Shown here: piece after piece, positions 9,421 through 18,182 of the stretch
Numbering within the stretch: position 1 is the stretch's first letter
Layout: the number at the start of each line of letters is the position of its first letter
Origin: UBA2336 sp964404445
GTDB taxonomy: Bacteria; Bacteroidota; Bacteroidia; Cytophagales; Cyclobacteriaceae
Direction of reading: 5' to 3'
Length of the DNA: 64,000 nt
Assembly (NCBI GenBank): GCA_964404445.1
Contig: CAYOJW010000001.1
Location: 872,306-936,305 of the forward strand
Notes under the pieces: model-generated
Seen by the model: the letters and a program-made list of their open reading frames with translations, nothing else
What the model was told of the DNA's origin: nothing
The model's database searches: none
Translations under genes and position numbers: made by a program

Positions 9421-10065
9421 ATGATAACCGTGCTCAACCGGCAGGATTCTATCGCCAACCAGTATTTGCTGGAATTACGTGATCAAAACATCCAGCGAAA
9501 CCGGGCGCGGTTCAGAAAAAACGTTGAACGCTTAGGCGAGCTTATGGCGTATGAGTTATCGAAGAAATTTCAATACGATCCTAAAAAGATCGAAACGCCT
9601 TTGGGCATATCGACCGTAAACATTTTAACCGAAAACCCTGTCCTGATTACCGTGCTGCGTGCCGGGCTTCCGTATTTTGCAGGCTTCCAGAATGTTTTTG
9701 GTGAAGCCGATTGTGGGTTTATCGGGGCATACCGGAAAGAAAGCGAAGCGGATATTGCTATAAACTTAGATTATCTCGCAACGCCATCGTTAGAAGGCCG
9801 GACAATAATTTTGGTTGACCCCATGCTGGCTACGGGCAAATCGATTGTTAAATCTGTTCGCGCATTGTTAAAACACGGTAAGCCTGCCTGTGTGCATATT
9901 GCTGCGCTGGTGGCTGCACCCGAAGGTGTTGAATATGTACAGCAACACCTTACGCTGCCTTACGGGATTTGGACCTGGGCGTTGGATGAAAAGTTAGACG
10001 AACGGTTTTACATTGTACCGGGTTTGGGCGATGCCGGGGATTTAAGCTATGGAACTAAAATTTAA
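9421..10065 (+). CDS. upp: uracil phosphoribosyltransferase
   Basis: The 214-residue enzyme converts uracil and PRPP to UMP. The PRPP loop IILVDPMLATGKS and the C-terminal PGLGDAGDLSYGTKI uracil-binding motif are diagnostic. It is divergent from hpt. A 70-bp gap leads to the next membrane protein gene on the same strand, which may be cotranscribed. Confidence 0.95.
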   Translation: MITVLNRQDSIANQYLLELRDQNIQRNRARFRKNVERLGELMAYELSKKFQYDPKKIETPLGISTVNILTENPVLITVLRAGLPYFAGFQNVFGEADCGFIGAYRKESEADIAINLDYLATPSLEGRTIILVDPMLATGKSIVKSVRALLKHGKPACVHIAALVAAPEGVEYVQQHLTLPYGIWTWALDEKLDERFYIVPGLGDAGDLSYGTKI

Positions 10066-10134
10066 AAAAAACGGATGCAGAAACCTTTTGGTAACGGTAT
10101 GCGTAAATCGAAGTTCACCGGTTGAAACGGATGT

Positions 10135-10611
10135 ATGGCAGAAGCAATCGTAAAAATAATTTCTATTTACTTACTCACTACGCTGAAAGTAGTTTTTGGC
10201 CCGGTGTTGAGCTACATAGCCGGTTTGCCCATGCTTGTGGCCATGGCGGTTACCATTGCCGGCATGATGACCAGCGTAGTATTGTTTACCTATTTTGGAA
10301 GTTGGCTGCGTGAAAAAATCCTCCAACGTTTTCAGAAAAAAGACCAGAAAAAATTCACACCCAAAAAACGCAAGCTGGTAACCATCTGGAAAAAATACGG
10401 CCTTACCGGTGTAGCCATATTAACACCATTATTGTTAACGCCTATTGGCGGCACTATTGTGGCTGTGAGTTTTGGCAGCCCGAAACAGAAAATAATGCTG
10501 TACATGCTCATCAGCGCCAGCGTATTTGCCGTAGCCATGTGCTATGCTGTGTATGAGTTTGGCGATTATGTAATGCCCGTACTGAAAGATTATTTTGGGG
10601 TAGGGGTGTAA
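10135..10611 (+). CDS. small integral membrane protein
   Basis: The 158-residue protein has about four hydrophobic segments (roughly 8-30, 32-52, 87-110, 120-142) and a very basic cytoplasmic loop with KKDQKKFTPKKRK near residue 70. The TPLLLTPIGG motif faintly recalls the small multidrug export (PF06695) or SNARE-associated families, but the match is weak. It lies downstream of upp on the same strand. Function unknown. Confidence 0.65.
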   Translation: MAEAIVKIISIYLLTTLKVVFGPVLSYIAGLPMLVAMAVTIAGMMTSVVLFTYFGSWLREKILQRFQKKDQKKFTPKKRKLVTIWKKYGLTGVAILTPLLLTPIGGTIVAVSFGSPKQKIMLYMLISASVFAVAMCYAVYEFGDYVMPVLKDYFGVGV

Positions 10612-10670
10612 CGAAAGGCTGTGCATGACTAATAAGTATTAACCATTCACCAGTATTGTTTTAATAAGCG

Positions 10671-10733
10671 TTATTCGCCATTTCGTTTTAGCAAATTATC
10701 GATTACACCTTCCGAAACTACACAATCAGGCAT
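10671..10733 (-). pseudogene. internally deleted DUF3368 (VapC-like) toxin scar
   Basis: The minus strand encodes MPDCVVSEGVIDNLLKRNGE then TAA. The first residues match the usual PIN-domain start of DUF3368 toxins (x-VVSDT...) and the last 13 match the usual C-terminus (...S-E-x-x-I-x-x-x-L-x-x-x-G-E). About 130 middle codons seem deleted in frame. The ATG overlaps the end of the UPF0175 gene by 8 nt, as in intact UPF0175-DUF3368 pairs. The short length limits certainty. Confidence 0.45.
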
Positions 10734-10953
10734 TTGCTGTATCTGATTCTAAGTCATCAACGGACGTGCTGAATACGGAAACTCCGTATTCCCCCAACAT
10801 TTCTATAAATGATCTTTTTGATAACCCGGCAAGTTCAGCAGCCTGCCCTGATGATAGCGTTCTGTCTTCGTACAGTTTTGCTGCTATGCGTATGATTAAT
10901 TCATTGTCGTTTTCATCGACTGAATCAGGTATGTTTAACTGTATTGTTCTCAT
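10726..10953 (-). CDS. UPF0175 family antitoxin-like protein
   Basis: The 75-residue protein begins with the beta strand RTIQLNIPDSV and contains a helix-turn-helix (LYEDRTLSSGQAAELAGLS, then KRSFIEMLGEYGVSVF), the UPF0175 pattern. Relatives are antitoxins paired with DUF3368 PIN toxins encoded just downstream. Here the toxin position holds only a short scar, so this is an orphan antitoxin. It may still autoregulate or give cross-immunity (inference). Confidence 0.8.
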   Translation of the reverse strand: MRTIQLNIPDSVDENDNELIIRIAAKLYEDRTLSSGQAAELAGLSKRSFIEMLGEYGVSVFSTSVDDLESDTANA

Positions 10954-11094
10954 CGGGTGACGCTTTCTACAAAAAAAAGAAATCTTATAAAGATATTCTC
11001 AGATTTCTTTGCTGGTAAGTTTTACCCTCGTTTTTACAACAAGGATAAAAGCACTAAAAATTTACCCTTGCTTTTAAGGGGGTCGGATTTTTTC

Positions 11095-11178
11095 AATTTA
11101 GGTACGACCCCGCTGGGGTCGTAGGTTTGTAGCACGAATTCAGCTACAAACCTTTGGACTCCAGAGGAGTCCAACCAT
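11095..11178. repeat. triple-hairpin dispersed repeat
   Basis: Three adjacent perfect hairpins occur: ACGACCCC/GGGGTCGT, AGGTTTGTAGC/GCTACAAACCT and TTGGACTCC/GGAGTCCAA. Similar arrangements with flanking ctacaaa and actcc arms recur between genes in Bacteroidota, so this is probably a dispersed repeat. The gap 10954-11203 holds this plus an A/T-rich imperfect hairpin near 10974-11004. Confidence 0.6.
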
Positions 11179-11203
11179 GCTTCGTTCGGATAATATCTTT
11201 AGC

Positions 11204-13765
11204 CTATTCATTTAACGCACTCTCTAATGTAACCTTAAACTCGTTTTCGTTGGCATAGTTGTAGAATGGAACGGCTGTTATCAGGTAACTATCTGTGTGG
11301 ATTGGAATGGTTTTCCGTTCATTTCTTATTTCTTTTAAAAAGTCTTCTTTCCATTTGTCATTAGCTGCTAAATGTGCTCCCTTTGGTTCTATGAAAACCT
11401 GATATGTCATTTGCTCGCCATCGCGCTGTTTGCAGAACAGTAAAAAATCCGGTTCAAAAGCACGCCCGAGTTTGTTAAAGATTTTGAGTTCTCTTTCGTT
11501 TCGGATAAGGTAAATGTTTTCGTACTTCTGATTCAGTCCTTCAAATCGTCTGGCAAAAAGTTCAACAAACTTTTTTTCTTCACTTGTTCCGTAATTGGCA
11601 TTGTAAACATACCAGGGTTCGTTTGCCACTAAAGCCTCCTGCCCGTCAGCCCGTTCACTGTCTTTATGAACTTTAATTTCTTTGTTTTTAAAAATCTGAT
11701 GAATTGGTTGTTTGATATAAGCTGAGCCTTCGTATTCGGTCGAGTTGCTTTTAATATCAGCTTCAATAACTTGTAAAAGCCCGTTAAGAGCTTGCAAATA
11801 ATCTACGTTGTCAATCTCTTGAAGCCGGTTGTTAGTTCCGCTAAACGTGATTTCTAAACCTCCTAAAAAATCCTTGCTGTCAATGAAGTTGGAAATTGAA
11901 CCCACACTTGGAAAATAATGGGATAGGCTGTCAAAATAAAAGAACGGATTTTGACTCAATGCAAAGCGGATAATATGTTTTGGAATGTTGGACAACTCAA
12001 TATCTCTGGTTTTGATTACTTCATCATTTGAAGTTGGGCTTTCCAATTCAAAAATCATGGCACTCGACATTCTGCCAATTCCCGAAGAAAGCGCATGACG
12101 ATAGTTGGTTCTTTTTACCCCCAAATCAGAAAATGATTTTATATTATCAAAACTCTTGGGCACTTTCTTATTGAAGAAAACATATTCATTTTGGTAAAAG
12201 CCCGTTCCTTTAAAATCTATTTTTAAAGTAAGTTGTTTCGTCACCAAATTTTCATCATCTTCATAAATGCCTGATTCTATCAGGGCTTTCTTCAATTCTG
12301 AAATGTAGCGGCTGTCTTCTTTAGTGTGATAATACAGTTCTTCCAATGTTTTCAGCTCGTTGGAAATATCATCATCATATTTTCGGGTGTATCTGTCCTG
12401 TTCTTCTTCTAATGCAAACGGATAATATCTTGCTCCGCGACCAATTAACTGTGCCTCTGAAAGTGTAGTTTTTCCCGGCTTGCCATCTTTTCCGTCACGG
12501 TCTTCGTAAAGGCGAACGATGTCAAACAAATTCAACACATCCCAGCCTTCATTCAGTTTTTGAACGGCAAAAACGGCACGGATAGGGTTGTTTTCATTTT
12601 CCAATGTATTGAGCAATATTTGATTTTGTTCTGCTTCCGCATCATTATTAGCACTCAGGCAATTTTCAAGTCTGAAATTGGCTTGTATGCGTTTTACGAT
12701 TTCGTTAAGTGAAATATTTTTTACGTCAAAGAATTTAAAAGCCTTCTGTACAATCGGAACGGTAGAAGTGTTTTTGATTTTCTCCACCATTGGCACAGAA
12801 AAATCATCAATTAATTTATGGAAACTCTCTTTATTCTGTTCCGATTCTTTGATTGTCTTTTTGGCTTTGAACAGAATTACAGGCTTCAAGTTGATGTTAT
12901 TTGAAGTGGCTAACTCCTGTCGGTATAAGTTTAAAACCAATGCCTGGATAATACGGTCTTGCTCGTTATATAAAGAACGGATGAGGCTGATTTCTTTGGA
13001 ATACTTATCAGCCCTGAACTGTGCGAGGTCGTATTTGAAAATGACCTTATCCTGATAATGGTTTACCAATGCGGCTGTATTGGTGTCAATCGTTGCTGTA
13101 AATTCCAATAAGATATTTTCAAAATTGGAGTCATGAATTTTCTTCACAGTATCTTCCCAACCACCAAACAAATTGCCTGATTTTGTTCCAGCTACCAAAT
13201 GGTGAGCTTCGTCTGCAATCAAAATAATTTTCTTGTCCTTAAGATCTTCATAGGTTACGCTGTTTTCTTTGGTGTTGTTCAGGTCGATATGCAGTTGCTG
13301 AATGGTAGTAAACCTGATATTGATATTTTGACTGTCGGCTTCTTCAAAGTTGTCAATCTCCTTTATCAAAACTTCTTTTCCATCAATTACAATCTTATCG
13401 TTGAACAAATATTTTGAAGCCTGCGGATTGAGAAAATTGTCTTTGGTTTTTTGAATGATATTGTTGCTGTTTACGAAAAACAAAAAGTTACGATACCCCT
13501 TTTCGTAAAGGTGCAATAGCAAGCCTGCCATGACCAGCGTTTTTCCGCTTCCTGTTGCCATGTTGTAAAGCAGGTGAAATGGCTTGCGTGGCTTACCTTC
13601 AAAGTTTTCTGAATGGCAGATGATAAACCGCTGGAAGGCTTCTGTCTGATAAGGTCTTTGGCCGAATCCGGGTTTTAAATTGTCGGTAATGTGATTAGGT
13701 ATAGCAATCTGGGCAATGGCTCTTTTACCAAATTCCTGCAATAATGTGTCGTATAAAAACGCCAT
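11204..13765 (-). CDS. res: type III restriction endonuclease, Res subunit
   Basis: The 853-residue protein has a superfamily 2 helicase core: Walker A MATGSGKT at 69-76 and DEAH at 185-188. The C-terminal nuclease shows the PD-ExK pattern (P772-D773, then E793-P-K795). Type III enzymes translocate or slide on DNA with Mod and cut between inversely oriented unmethylated sites. Res starts 4 bp after the mod stop codon, so the two are co-translated. Full length with all key residues, so likely active. Confidence 0.93.
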   Translation of the reverse strand: MAFLYDTLLQEFGKRAIAQIAIPNHITDNLKPGFGQRPYQTEAFQRFIICHSENFEGKPRKPFHLLYNMATGSGKTLVMAGLLLHLYEKGYRNFLFFVNSNNIIQKTKDNFLNPQASKYLFNDKIVIDGKEVLIKEIDNFEEADSQNINIRFTTIQQLHIDLNNTKENSVTYEDLKDKKIILIADEAHHLVAGTKSGNLFGGWEDTVKKIHDSNFENILLEFTATIDTNTAALVNHYQDKVIFKYDLAQFRADKYSKEISLIRSLYNEQDRIIQALVLNLYRQELATSNNINLKPVILFKAKKTIKESEQNKESFHKLIDDFSVPMVEKIKNTSTVPIVQKAFKFFDVKNISLNEIVKRIQANFRLENCLSANNDAEAEQNQILLNTLENENNPIRAVFAVQKLNEGWDVLNLFDIVRLYEDRDGKDGKPGKTTLSEAQLIGRGARYYPFALEEEQDRYTRKYDDDISNELKTLEELYYHTKEDSRYISELKKALIESGIYEDDENLVTKQLTLKIDFKGTGFYQNEYVFFNKKVPKSFDNIKSFSDLGVKRTNYRHALSSGIGRMSSAMIFELESPTSNDEVIKTRDIELSNIPKHIIRFALSQNPFFYFDSLSHYFPSVGSISNFIDSKDFLGGLEITFSGTNNRLQEIDNVDYLQALNGLLQVIEADIKSNSTEYEGSAYIKQPIHQIFKNKEIKVHKDSERADGQEALVANEPWYVYNANYGTSEEKKFVELFARRFEGLNQKYENIYLIRNERELKIFNKLGRAFEPDFLLFCKQRDGEQMTYQVFIEPKGAHLAANDKWKEDFLKEIRNERKTIPIHTDSYLITAVPFYNYANENEFKVTLESALNE

Positions 13766-13769
13766 TTGC

Positions 13770-15653
13770 TTAACCTTTAACCTGGTAAAAATCTCTGGTT
13801 ACTCGCTTTTCTTCTTCTGTGCATACAAACTCTTTATCGTTTAGCGAAGAAAGATTAACGTAGAGTTGATTTTTGTCTAACAGCTCGCAAAGGTGCTGTT
13901 TCTGATCTTTCAGGCTTAGGGCTTTAAATTCTTCAATGTGTTCGTCCTGCCTTTTAATGTCCACATTGTAGTTCAGGAACGATATGACTTTCATCTGTTC
14001 CCAAATCTCCAAAAGGGCTTGAGTGTCTTTGGCTTCTTCTATTTGTTCAATAAAAGATTGATTGTATTTTTTGAGTTCGAGATAGACAAAAGAGCCACCG
14101 CCCTGCCAATTATAAAGTTCACTAACACCACCTTGTTCTCCTTTAACTACTTTCTTTAAGCGAGCAACGGTTACGTTTTCTATGTAATCCATTTGCTCTG
14201 TGGTAATAAATTGCCTTCTCATTTTCATTGCGACTGCGGCTGTTGTTCCACTGCCCGCAAAAAAATCCAAAACAATGTCGCCTTCATTCGTTCCTATGTG
14301 TATAATTCTTTCGAGTAGCTTTTCAGGCTTTGGTGTTGCAAAATCGCTGTCATCCAAAATCGTTGTAATTTCTTTTCTTGCATCTTGATTATGAGAAACT
14401 TCTGAATAATCCCAAATGGTTTGCGGTGGTGTTCCGTCCTGTACTTCAGACAGAAATCTCTTTATTGAGGGGACAGCATCACTATTTGTTCCAAAATAGA
14501 TTCTGTTGTCAATTAATAACTTTTCGTAATTTTCTTTTGATGTTCTCCAACATCTGCTTTTTGGAGGACTAACGACCCTGCCTGATGGCAGCGTAATTGG
14601 ATAATCATAATTTTCAGAATAAGTTTTCACCGAAAAGTCACTTGATTTCCAAGGCCCACGAGGGTCATTATCAATGTTTTTATATCGTTTGTTTGCTTCT
14701 TCTGTTCTTGGGATCAGATTTAATTTAAAGGATTCTTTATTCTTTGCAAAGATCAGAATGTGGTCGTGCATATCTGAAAAGTATTTGGCATCATTCTGCG
14801 GGGAATACTTTTTCTTCCAAATCACATTGGCTACAAAATTCTCTCGACCAAACACATCATCAGCTAAAACTTTATAATAATGTGCTTCTCCATCATCGAG
14901 ATTCACCCAAATACTTCCGTCTTTTGTTAATAATTGTTTTGCTGCTTCAAGCCTATTCTTTATAAAAGTCAGCCAGGTGGAGTGATTAAAACTATCATTG
15001 TAATTAAATCCATCTTTCCCTGTATTATAAGGCGGGTCTATATAAATCAGTTTTACTTTTCCTGCAAACTCTTCTTTCAAAGTATGCAGAGCCAAAAGGT
15101 TATTGCCTTTAATAATCAGGTTGTCGGTAATGGTGTCGTTTTCGTTTCGGTTAAATCGGTCAAGCGGTTTTTTGCCATCCTTGTTTATGCGTTTTGCATT
15201 GGTTAGAACTTTAGGTTCTAAAAGCTGGGTAATTTCATCCTGTGCTAAAATTTCATTGAAGAAGATTTCTTCCCGCTTGTCTTCTTCCCGGTTTTGTCCG
15301 CCTTCCAAAATGCAGTCTTTAAACGGCCACACCAAAGCCACTTCGTTGCGTTGTTTCAGGTACTTGCCGTCAATGGTTAGGCCAACTTTGTTTTTGTATT
15401 GCGTATAGCTGTCGTTCAGGTAGTTTTTCTGTTCTAAAAACCGGATGAACAGGTTTTGGTTAAATACCATTACGTCCTTAACCTTTATAAAAAACTTGTC
15501 TTTTAGTTCGGCACTATCCAACAACAGTTCAATCAGTTCCTGGTCAAAGTTTTGGGCTTTGTTTATTACTACCCATTTTTTCAGTTCTCCGTTGTCGGTA
15601 ACGTAATTGGGTTCTTTTTTAAGTTGCTGTTCTACTATCTGGTATAACTTCAT
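13770..15653 (-). CDS. mod: type III DNA adenine methyltransferase, Mod subunit
   Basis: The 627-residue beta-class N6-adenine methyltransferase has DPPY at 206-209 before the SAM-binding FAGSGT near 465, the order typical of Mod proteins. The middle region between them is the target recognition domain. It protects host sites and gives the Res complex its sequence specificity. No simple tandem repeat is seen that would make it phase-variable. The upstream 119-bp inverted repeat may affect its expression. Confidence 0.93.
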   Translation of the reverse strand: MKLYQIVEQQLKKEPNYVTDNGELKKWVVINKAQNFDQELIELLLDSAELKDKFFIKVKDVMVFNQNLFIRFLEQKNYLNDSYTQYKNKVGLTIDGKYLKQRNEVALVWPFKDCILEGGQNREEDKREEIFFNEILAQDEITQLLEPKVLTNAKRINKDGKKPLDRFNRNENDTITDNLIIKGNNLLALHTLKEEFAGKVKLIYIDPPYNTGKDGFNYNDSFNHSTWLTFIKNRLEAAKQLLTKDGSIWVNLDDGEAHYYKVLADDVFGRENFVANVIWKKKYSPQNDAKYFSDMHDHILIFAKNKESFKLNLIPRTEEANKRYKNIDNDPRGPWKSSDFSVKTYSENYDYPITLPSGRVVSPPKSRCWRTSKENYEKLLIDNRIYFGTNSDAVPSIKRFLSEVQDGTPPQTIWDYSEVSHNQDARKEITTILDDSDFATPKPEKLLERIIHIGTNEGDIVLDFFAGSGTTAAVAMKMRRQFITTEQMDYIENVTVARLKKVVKGEQGGVSELYNWQGGGSFVYLELKKYNQSFIEQIEEAKDTQALLEIWEQMKVISFLNYNVDIKRQDEHIEEFKALSLKDQKQHLCELLDKNQLYVNLSSLNDKEFVCTEEEKRVTRDFYQVKG

Positions 15654-15703
15654 TGATGCTACGGTCTTGATAAAAAATCAGCGTGAGCTAATTCCAACTG
15701 CCC

Positions 15704-15822
15704 GTATCTGAGGTTCTACCACGAACCCACACCACAAAGCAAAAAGGAACGCCCACGCCTTACCGTAGGCGTTTCCACTTTTACTTTCCTGTGGTGTTAG
15801 AAATGTGGTAGATTTCAGATAC
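15704..15822. repeat. 119-bp imperfect inverted repeat upstream of mod
   Basis: Arms starting GTATCTGA and ending TCAGATAC continue as CTACCAC/GTGGTAG, ACACCAC/GTGGTGT and AACGCC/GGCGTT, so nearly the whole 119 bp can fold into one long hairpin. It lies between the 53-residue gene and mod. It could be a MITE-like element or a folded leader of the restriction operon. The rest of 15654-15927 shows nothing else. Confidence 0.6.
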
Positions 15823-15927
15823 AGAAAATATTAGCGAAAACGCTATGTTTTAATATGTTCTATTTGTCTATGTCATTTGATGTTGTTTTGTGTGATATAA
15901 AGTAAATGTTTTCGGGTACAGATAAAT

Positions 15928-16089
15928 TTACTCTGTCTCCGGTAATATGTTTTCCTTAACAAGCGCAGTAGTAGTAAGCCTTACATCGGTTAATTGAGTG
16001 TCAATATCATCGAACCGTTTTTTCATCACTTCATTGTAGAAGTCGCTCATTACATCGCTAACGGTTATTTTAATGGTTTCTTCGTTCAT
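15928..16089 (-). CDS. small acidic protein, unknown
   Basis: A 53-residue reading frame from ATG at 16089 (MNEETIKITVSDVMSDFYNE) to TAA. It is charged and likely helical (MKKRFDDIDTQLTDVRLTTT). It lies on the restriction operon strand about 270 bp upstream of mod. I do not recognise a family. It could be a regulator or helper of the restriction system, or a chance frame. Confidence 0.4.
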   Translation of the reverse strand: MNEETIKITVSDVMSDFYNEVMKKRFDDIDTQLTDVRLTTTALVKENILPETE

Positions 16090-16202
16090 GGTGTTTGAAT
16101 TTAACGTTGAAAGTAACTGGCTTTAGTAAAATTAACTATTTTAAACACATTTACCAATGACCAAAGCTATACGCAATACCAGTTTGTTAAGAGAGAGAAA
16201 TT

Positions 16203-17108
16203 TTATCGCACCTCCTCATCGGGCAACACTTCAATATCGTGGATCAACACTTTTTTGGCAATGGTTTGCCCGGTTTTTGTGGCGGCTAATCCGCCAAGGG
16301 CAGTTTCTTTGTAGCGTGTTTCCATGCTGGCGCCAATTTCACCCATGGCTTCTACTACTTCATCAACCGGAATAACGCTGCTAACATTAGCCAACCCGAT
16401 TTGAGCCGAGCTAAAAGCAATGGCAGCCGCGCTGGCATTGCGTACCACGCACGGTACTTCTACCAAACCGGCAACGGGGTCGCACACAAGGCCGAGCATA
16501 CATTGTATGGTGATGGCAACGGCATTAAAAACCTGATCGGTGTTTCCGCCTAAACAATATACGATGGCACCGGCACCCATGGCTGCGGCTGTTCCGGTTT
16601 CGGCCTGGCAGCCGCCAACGGCACCGGCAATGCTGGCTTTTTGTTCCATGATGAGCGCAATGCCTGCCGCTAACAACATGGCTTCGATAATTTTCTGATC
16701 GTCAACCGAGTGTATCTCTTGTAAGGTGTAAAGCACACCGGGCATAATGCCGCTTGCTCCGGCTGTGGGTGCTGCTACGATGCGCCCCATGCACGAGTTA
16801 ACTTCTTTGGCCGCAAGGGCCCGCGAAATCAGGTTTTGAAATTCTTTTGAGAGAACCGGGGTAGGGTAGTTGTAAACTTTTTTTGCTCCGTTGTTGATCA
16901 TGCCTGAACGCGAGGTCATGTCTTCGGTCAGTCCGGTTTGTACGGCATCTTTCATCACCCCCCAGGCGCGGGCAAGGCCATCGTTGATTTCTTTTTCGGT
17001 ACGGTTTTTTTGCGTGCATTCGTATTCGGTAACAACGTGTACCAGCGACATTTTTTTATCGATGCTGTATTGTTTCCACGAAGCAAAGGAGTCGAACAGA
17101 AAGGCCAT
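16203..17108 (-). CDS. sdaAA: L-serine dehydratase, alpha subunit (iron-sulfur)
   Basis: The 301-residue enzyme subunit deaminates L-serine to pyruvate and ammonia. It contains the alpha-domain signature NSCMGRIVAAPTAGASG and the cluster cysteines in CMLGLVC and VPCVVRN, expected to bind a [4Fe-4S] cluster. The beta domain found in single-chain enzymes is absent and no beta-subunit gene is adjacent; it must lie elsewhere. It sits near gcvP, another serine/glycine carbon gene, but in a separate unit. Confidence 0.92.
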   Translation of the reverse strand: MAFLFDSFASWKQYSIDKKMSLVHVVTEYECTQKNRTEKEINDGLARAWGVMKDAVQTGLTEDMTSRSGMINNGAKKVYNYPTPVLSKEFQNLISRALAAKEVNSCMGRIVAAPTAGASGIMPGVLYTLQEIHSVDDQKIIEAMLLAAGIALIMEQKASIAGAVGGCQAETGTAAAMGAGAIVYCLGGNTDQVFNAVAITIQCMLGLVCDPVAGLVEVPCVVRNASAAAIAFSSAQIGLANVSSVIPVDEVVEAMGEIGASMETRYKETALGGLAATKTGQTIAKKVLIHDIEVLPDEEVR

Positions 17109-17211
17109 AAGCTATATGTTTGCGAGATTAAAATTCCCGCTTTATTGTATCATTTCAAACGATTGAATAAAGTATTTAGTTCGGTTAGCGATCGGGCGAT
17201 ACAACCGTATT

Positions 17212-17673
17212 TTAATACCCGATTTCGCCCAGCGATTCGGCCTGTTCAAGAATGTAAATCATCCGGTCGGGGTCTTTGTCGTTCAGGCGGAGGATACCCC
17301 GTATTTCGATGGGCTTATCAGAAAAAGAAACAGGCTGTTTGGCTGTTACTTCTACCACGCCTTCGGGGCCACCCACGCCACAAAAGAAACACGCGTTAAT
17401 GGGTAACGATGAAAACATAAACTTAGTGCCTTTGGAGCCGGCCTCGAACGGGATCATGTAGCCGGGCAGTATTACTACTGTTCCGTTCAATGCTTTTGTT
17501 GCAGCACTGAAGATGGGTTTCTGATAATCGCCCAGTTCGTCTTTTACGGTTTGGTATTTAATGTCGTACAGTTTAGGCCATACTAACGAAGGGAAGCCGG
17601 TGTATTTGGTTTGAGCATTTACCGATGAATAGGCTATGAATAAAAAAAATATGATGTTCAGTTTTAATCGCAT
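17212..17673 (-). CDS. periplasmic DUF3299-like protein
   Basis: The 153-residue protein has a signal peptide (MRLKLNIIFFLFIAYSSVNA) and the pattern GTVVILPGYMIPFE, then NACFFCGVGGPEGVVEV, typical of DUF3299-type proteins. The C-x-x-C-G-V-G-G-P-E stretch may bind metal or form a disulfide. Function unknown. It lies 7 bp downstream of a toxin gene, so some read-through is likely. Confidence 0.65.
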   Translation of the reverse strand: MRLKLNIIFFLFIAYSSVNAQTKYTGFPSLVWPKLYDIKYQTVKDELGDYQKPIFSAATKALNGTVVILPGYMIPFEAGSKGTKFMFSSLPINACFFCGVGGPEGVVEVTAKQPVSFSDKPIEIRGILRLNDKDPDRMIYILEQAESLGEIGY

Positions 17674-17680
17674 AGTGTTA

Positions 17681-17980
17681 TTATTCGATTAGTCTTATTG
17701 ATAAGTCGCGTGCAGCATGATGGATGGTGAGAATATCAATTTGATCTCTGCTTACAACTTTATAAACAATCCTGTAATTGCCTTCTATCAACTCTCGAAA
17801 TATCTCATTCCCGTATTCAGGAACCTCCCTGCCCGCTAATGGATATTTTTTAAGCACCTTCGTTCGTGCTCGGATTTTTATCACCTGAATCTTGGCATAA
17901 CGAACAGAATCTCTGGCAATGAACTCAGATATTTCTTTTAAATCTTCCAGTGCAAGAAATGTCCATCTTATTTGAACCAT
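17681..17980 (-). CDS. ParE/RelE family toxin
   Basis: The 99-residue protein has the ParE/RelE fold pattern: helices with FLALEDLKEISEFI, then beta strands EIFRELIEGNYRIVYKV and IDILTIHHAARDL. ParE-type members poison gyrase and RelE-type members cleave mRNA; the sequence favours ParE (no obvious RelE catalytic set). It overlaps the upstream antitoxin gene by 13 nt. Confidence 0.88.
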   Translation of the reverse strand: MVQIRWTFLALEDLKEISEFIARDSVRYAKIQVIKIRARTKVLKKYPLAGREVPEYGNEIFRELIEGNYRIVYKVVSRDQIDILTIHHAARDLSIRLIE

Positions 17981-18150
17981 TTTTCCATTTCCCGGTCAAC
18001 CTCTTCTTCGCTGAGTGTTTCTTGTTTTTCGGATTGAAGATTGCCCCGGTTGATTTTATCAACCAGGACTATCTTATCGATAAGTTCGTCAAGACTAAAC
18101 TGTTCAGGAAGCTGATCGATCGTTTCTTTAAGCTGAGATTTTGTAACCAT
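17968..18150 (-). CDS. antitoxin of the ParE-type pair
   Basis: The 60-residue acidic protein (KETIDQLPEQFSLDELIDKI at the N-terminus, then EEEVDREMEKWFK at the end) resembles addiction-module antitoxins of the DUF2281/RHH-like kind whose C-terminal helix wraps the toxin. It precedes the toxin and overlaps it by 13 nt, the standard antitoxin-first order. Identification rests on context and composition. Confidence 0.8.
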   Translation of the reverse strand: MVTKSQLKETIDQLPEQFSLDELIDKIVLVDKINRGNLQSEKQETLSEEEVDREMEKWFK

Positions 18151-18182
18151 AACAAACTCTTTTATCCTATAAAGATAACAAT

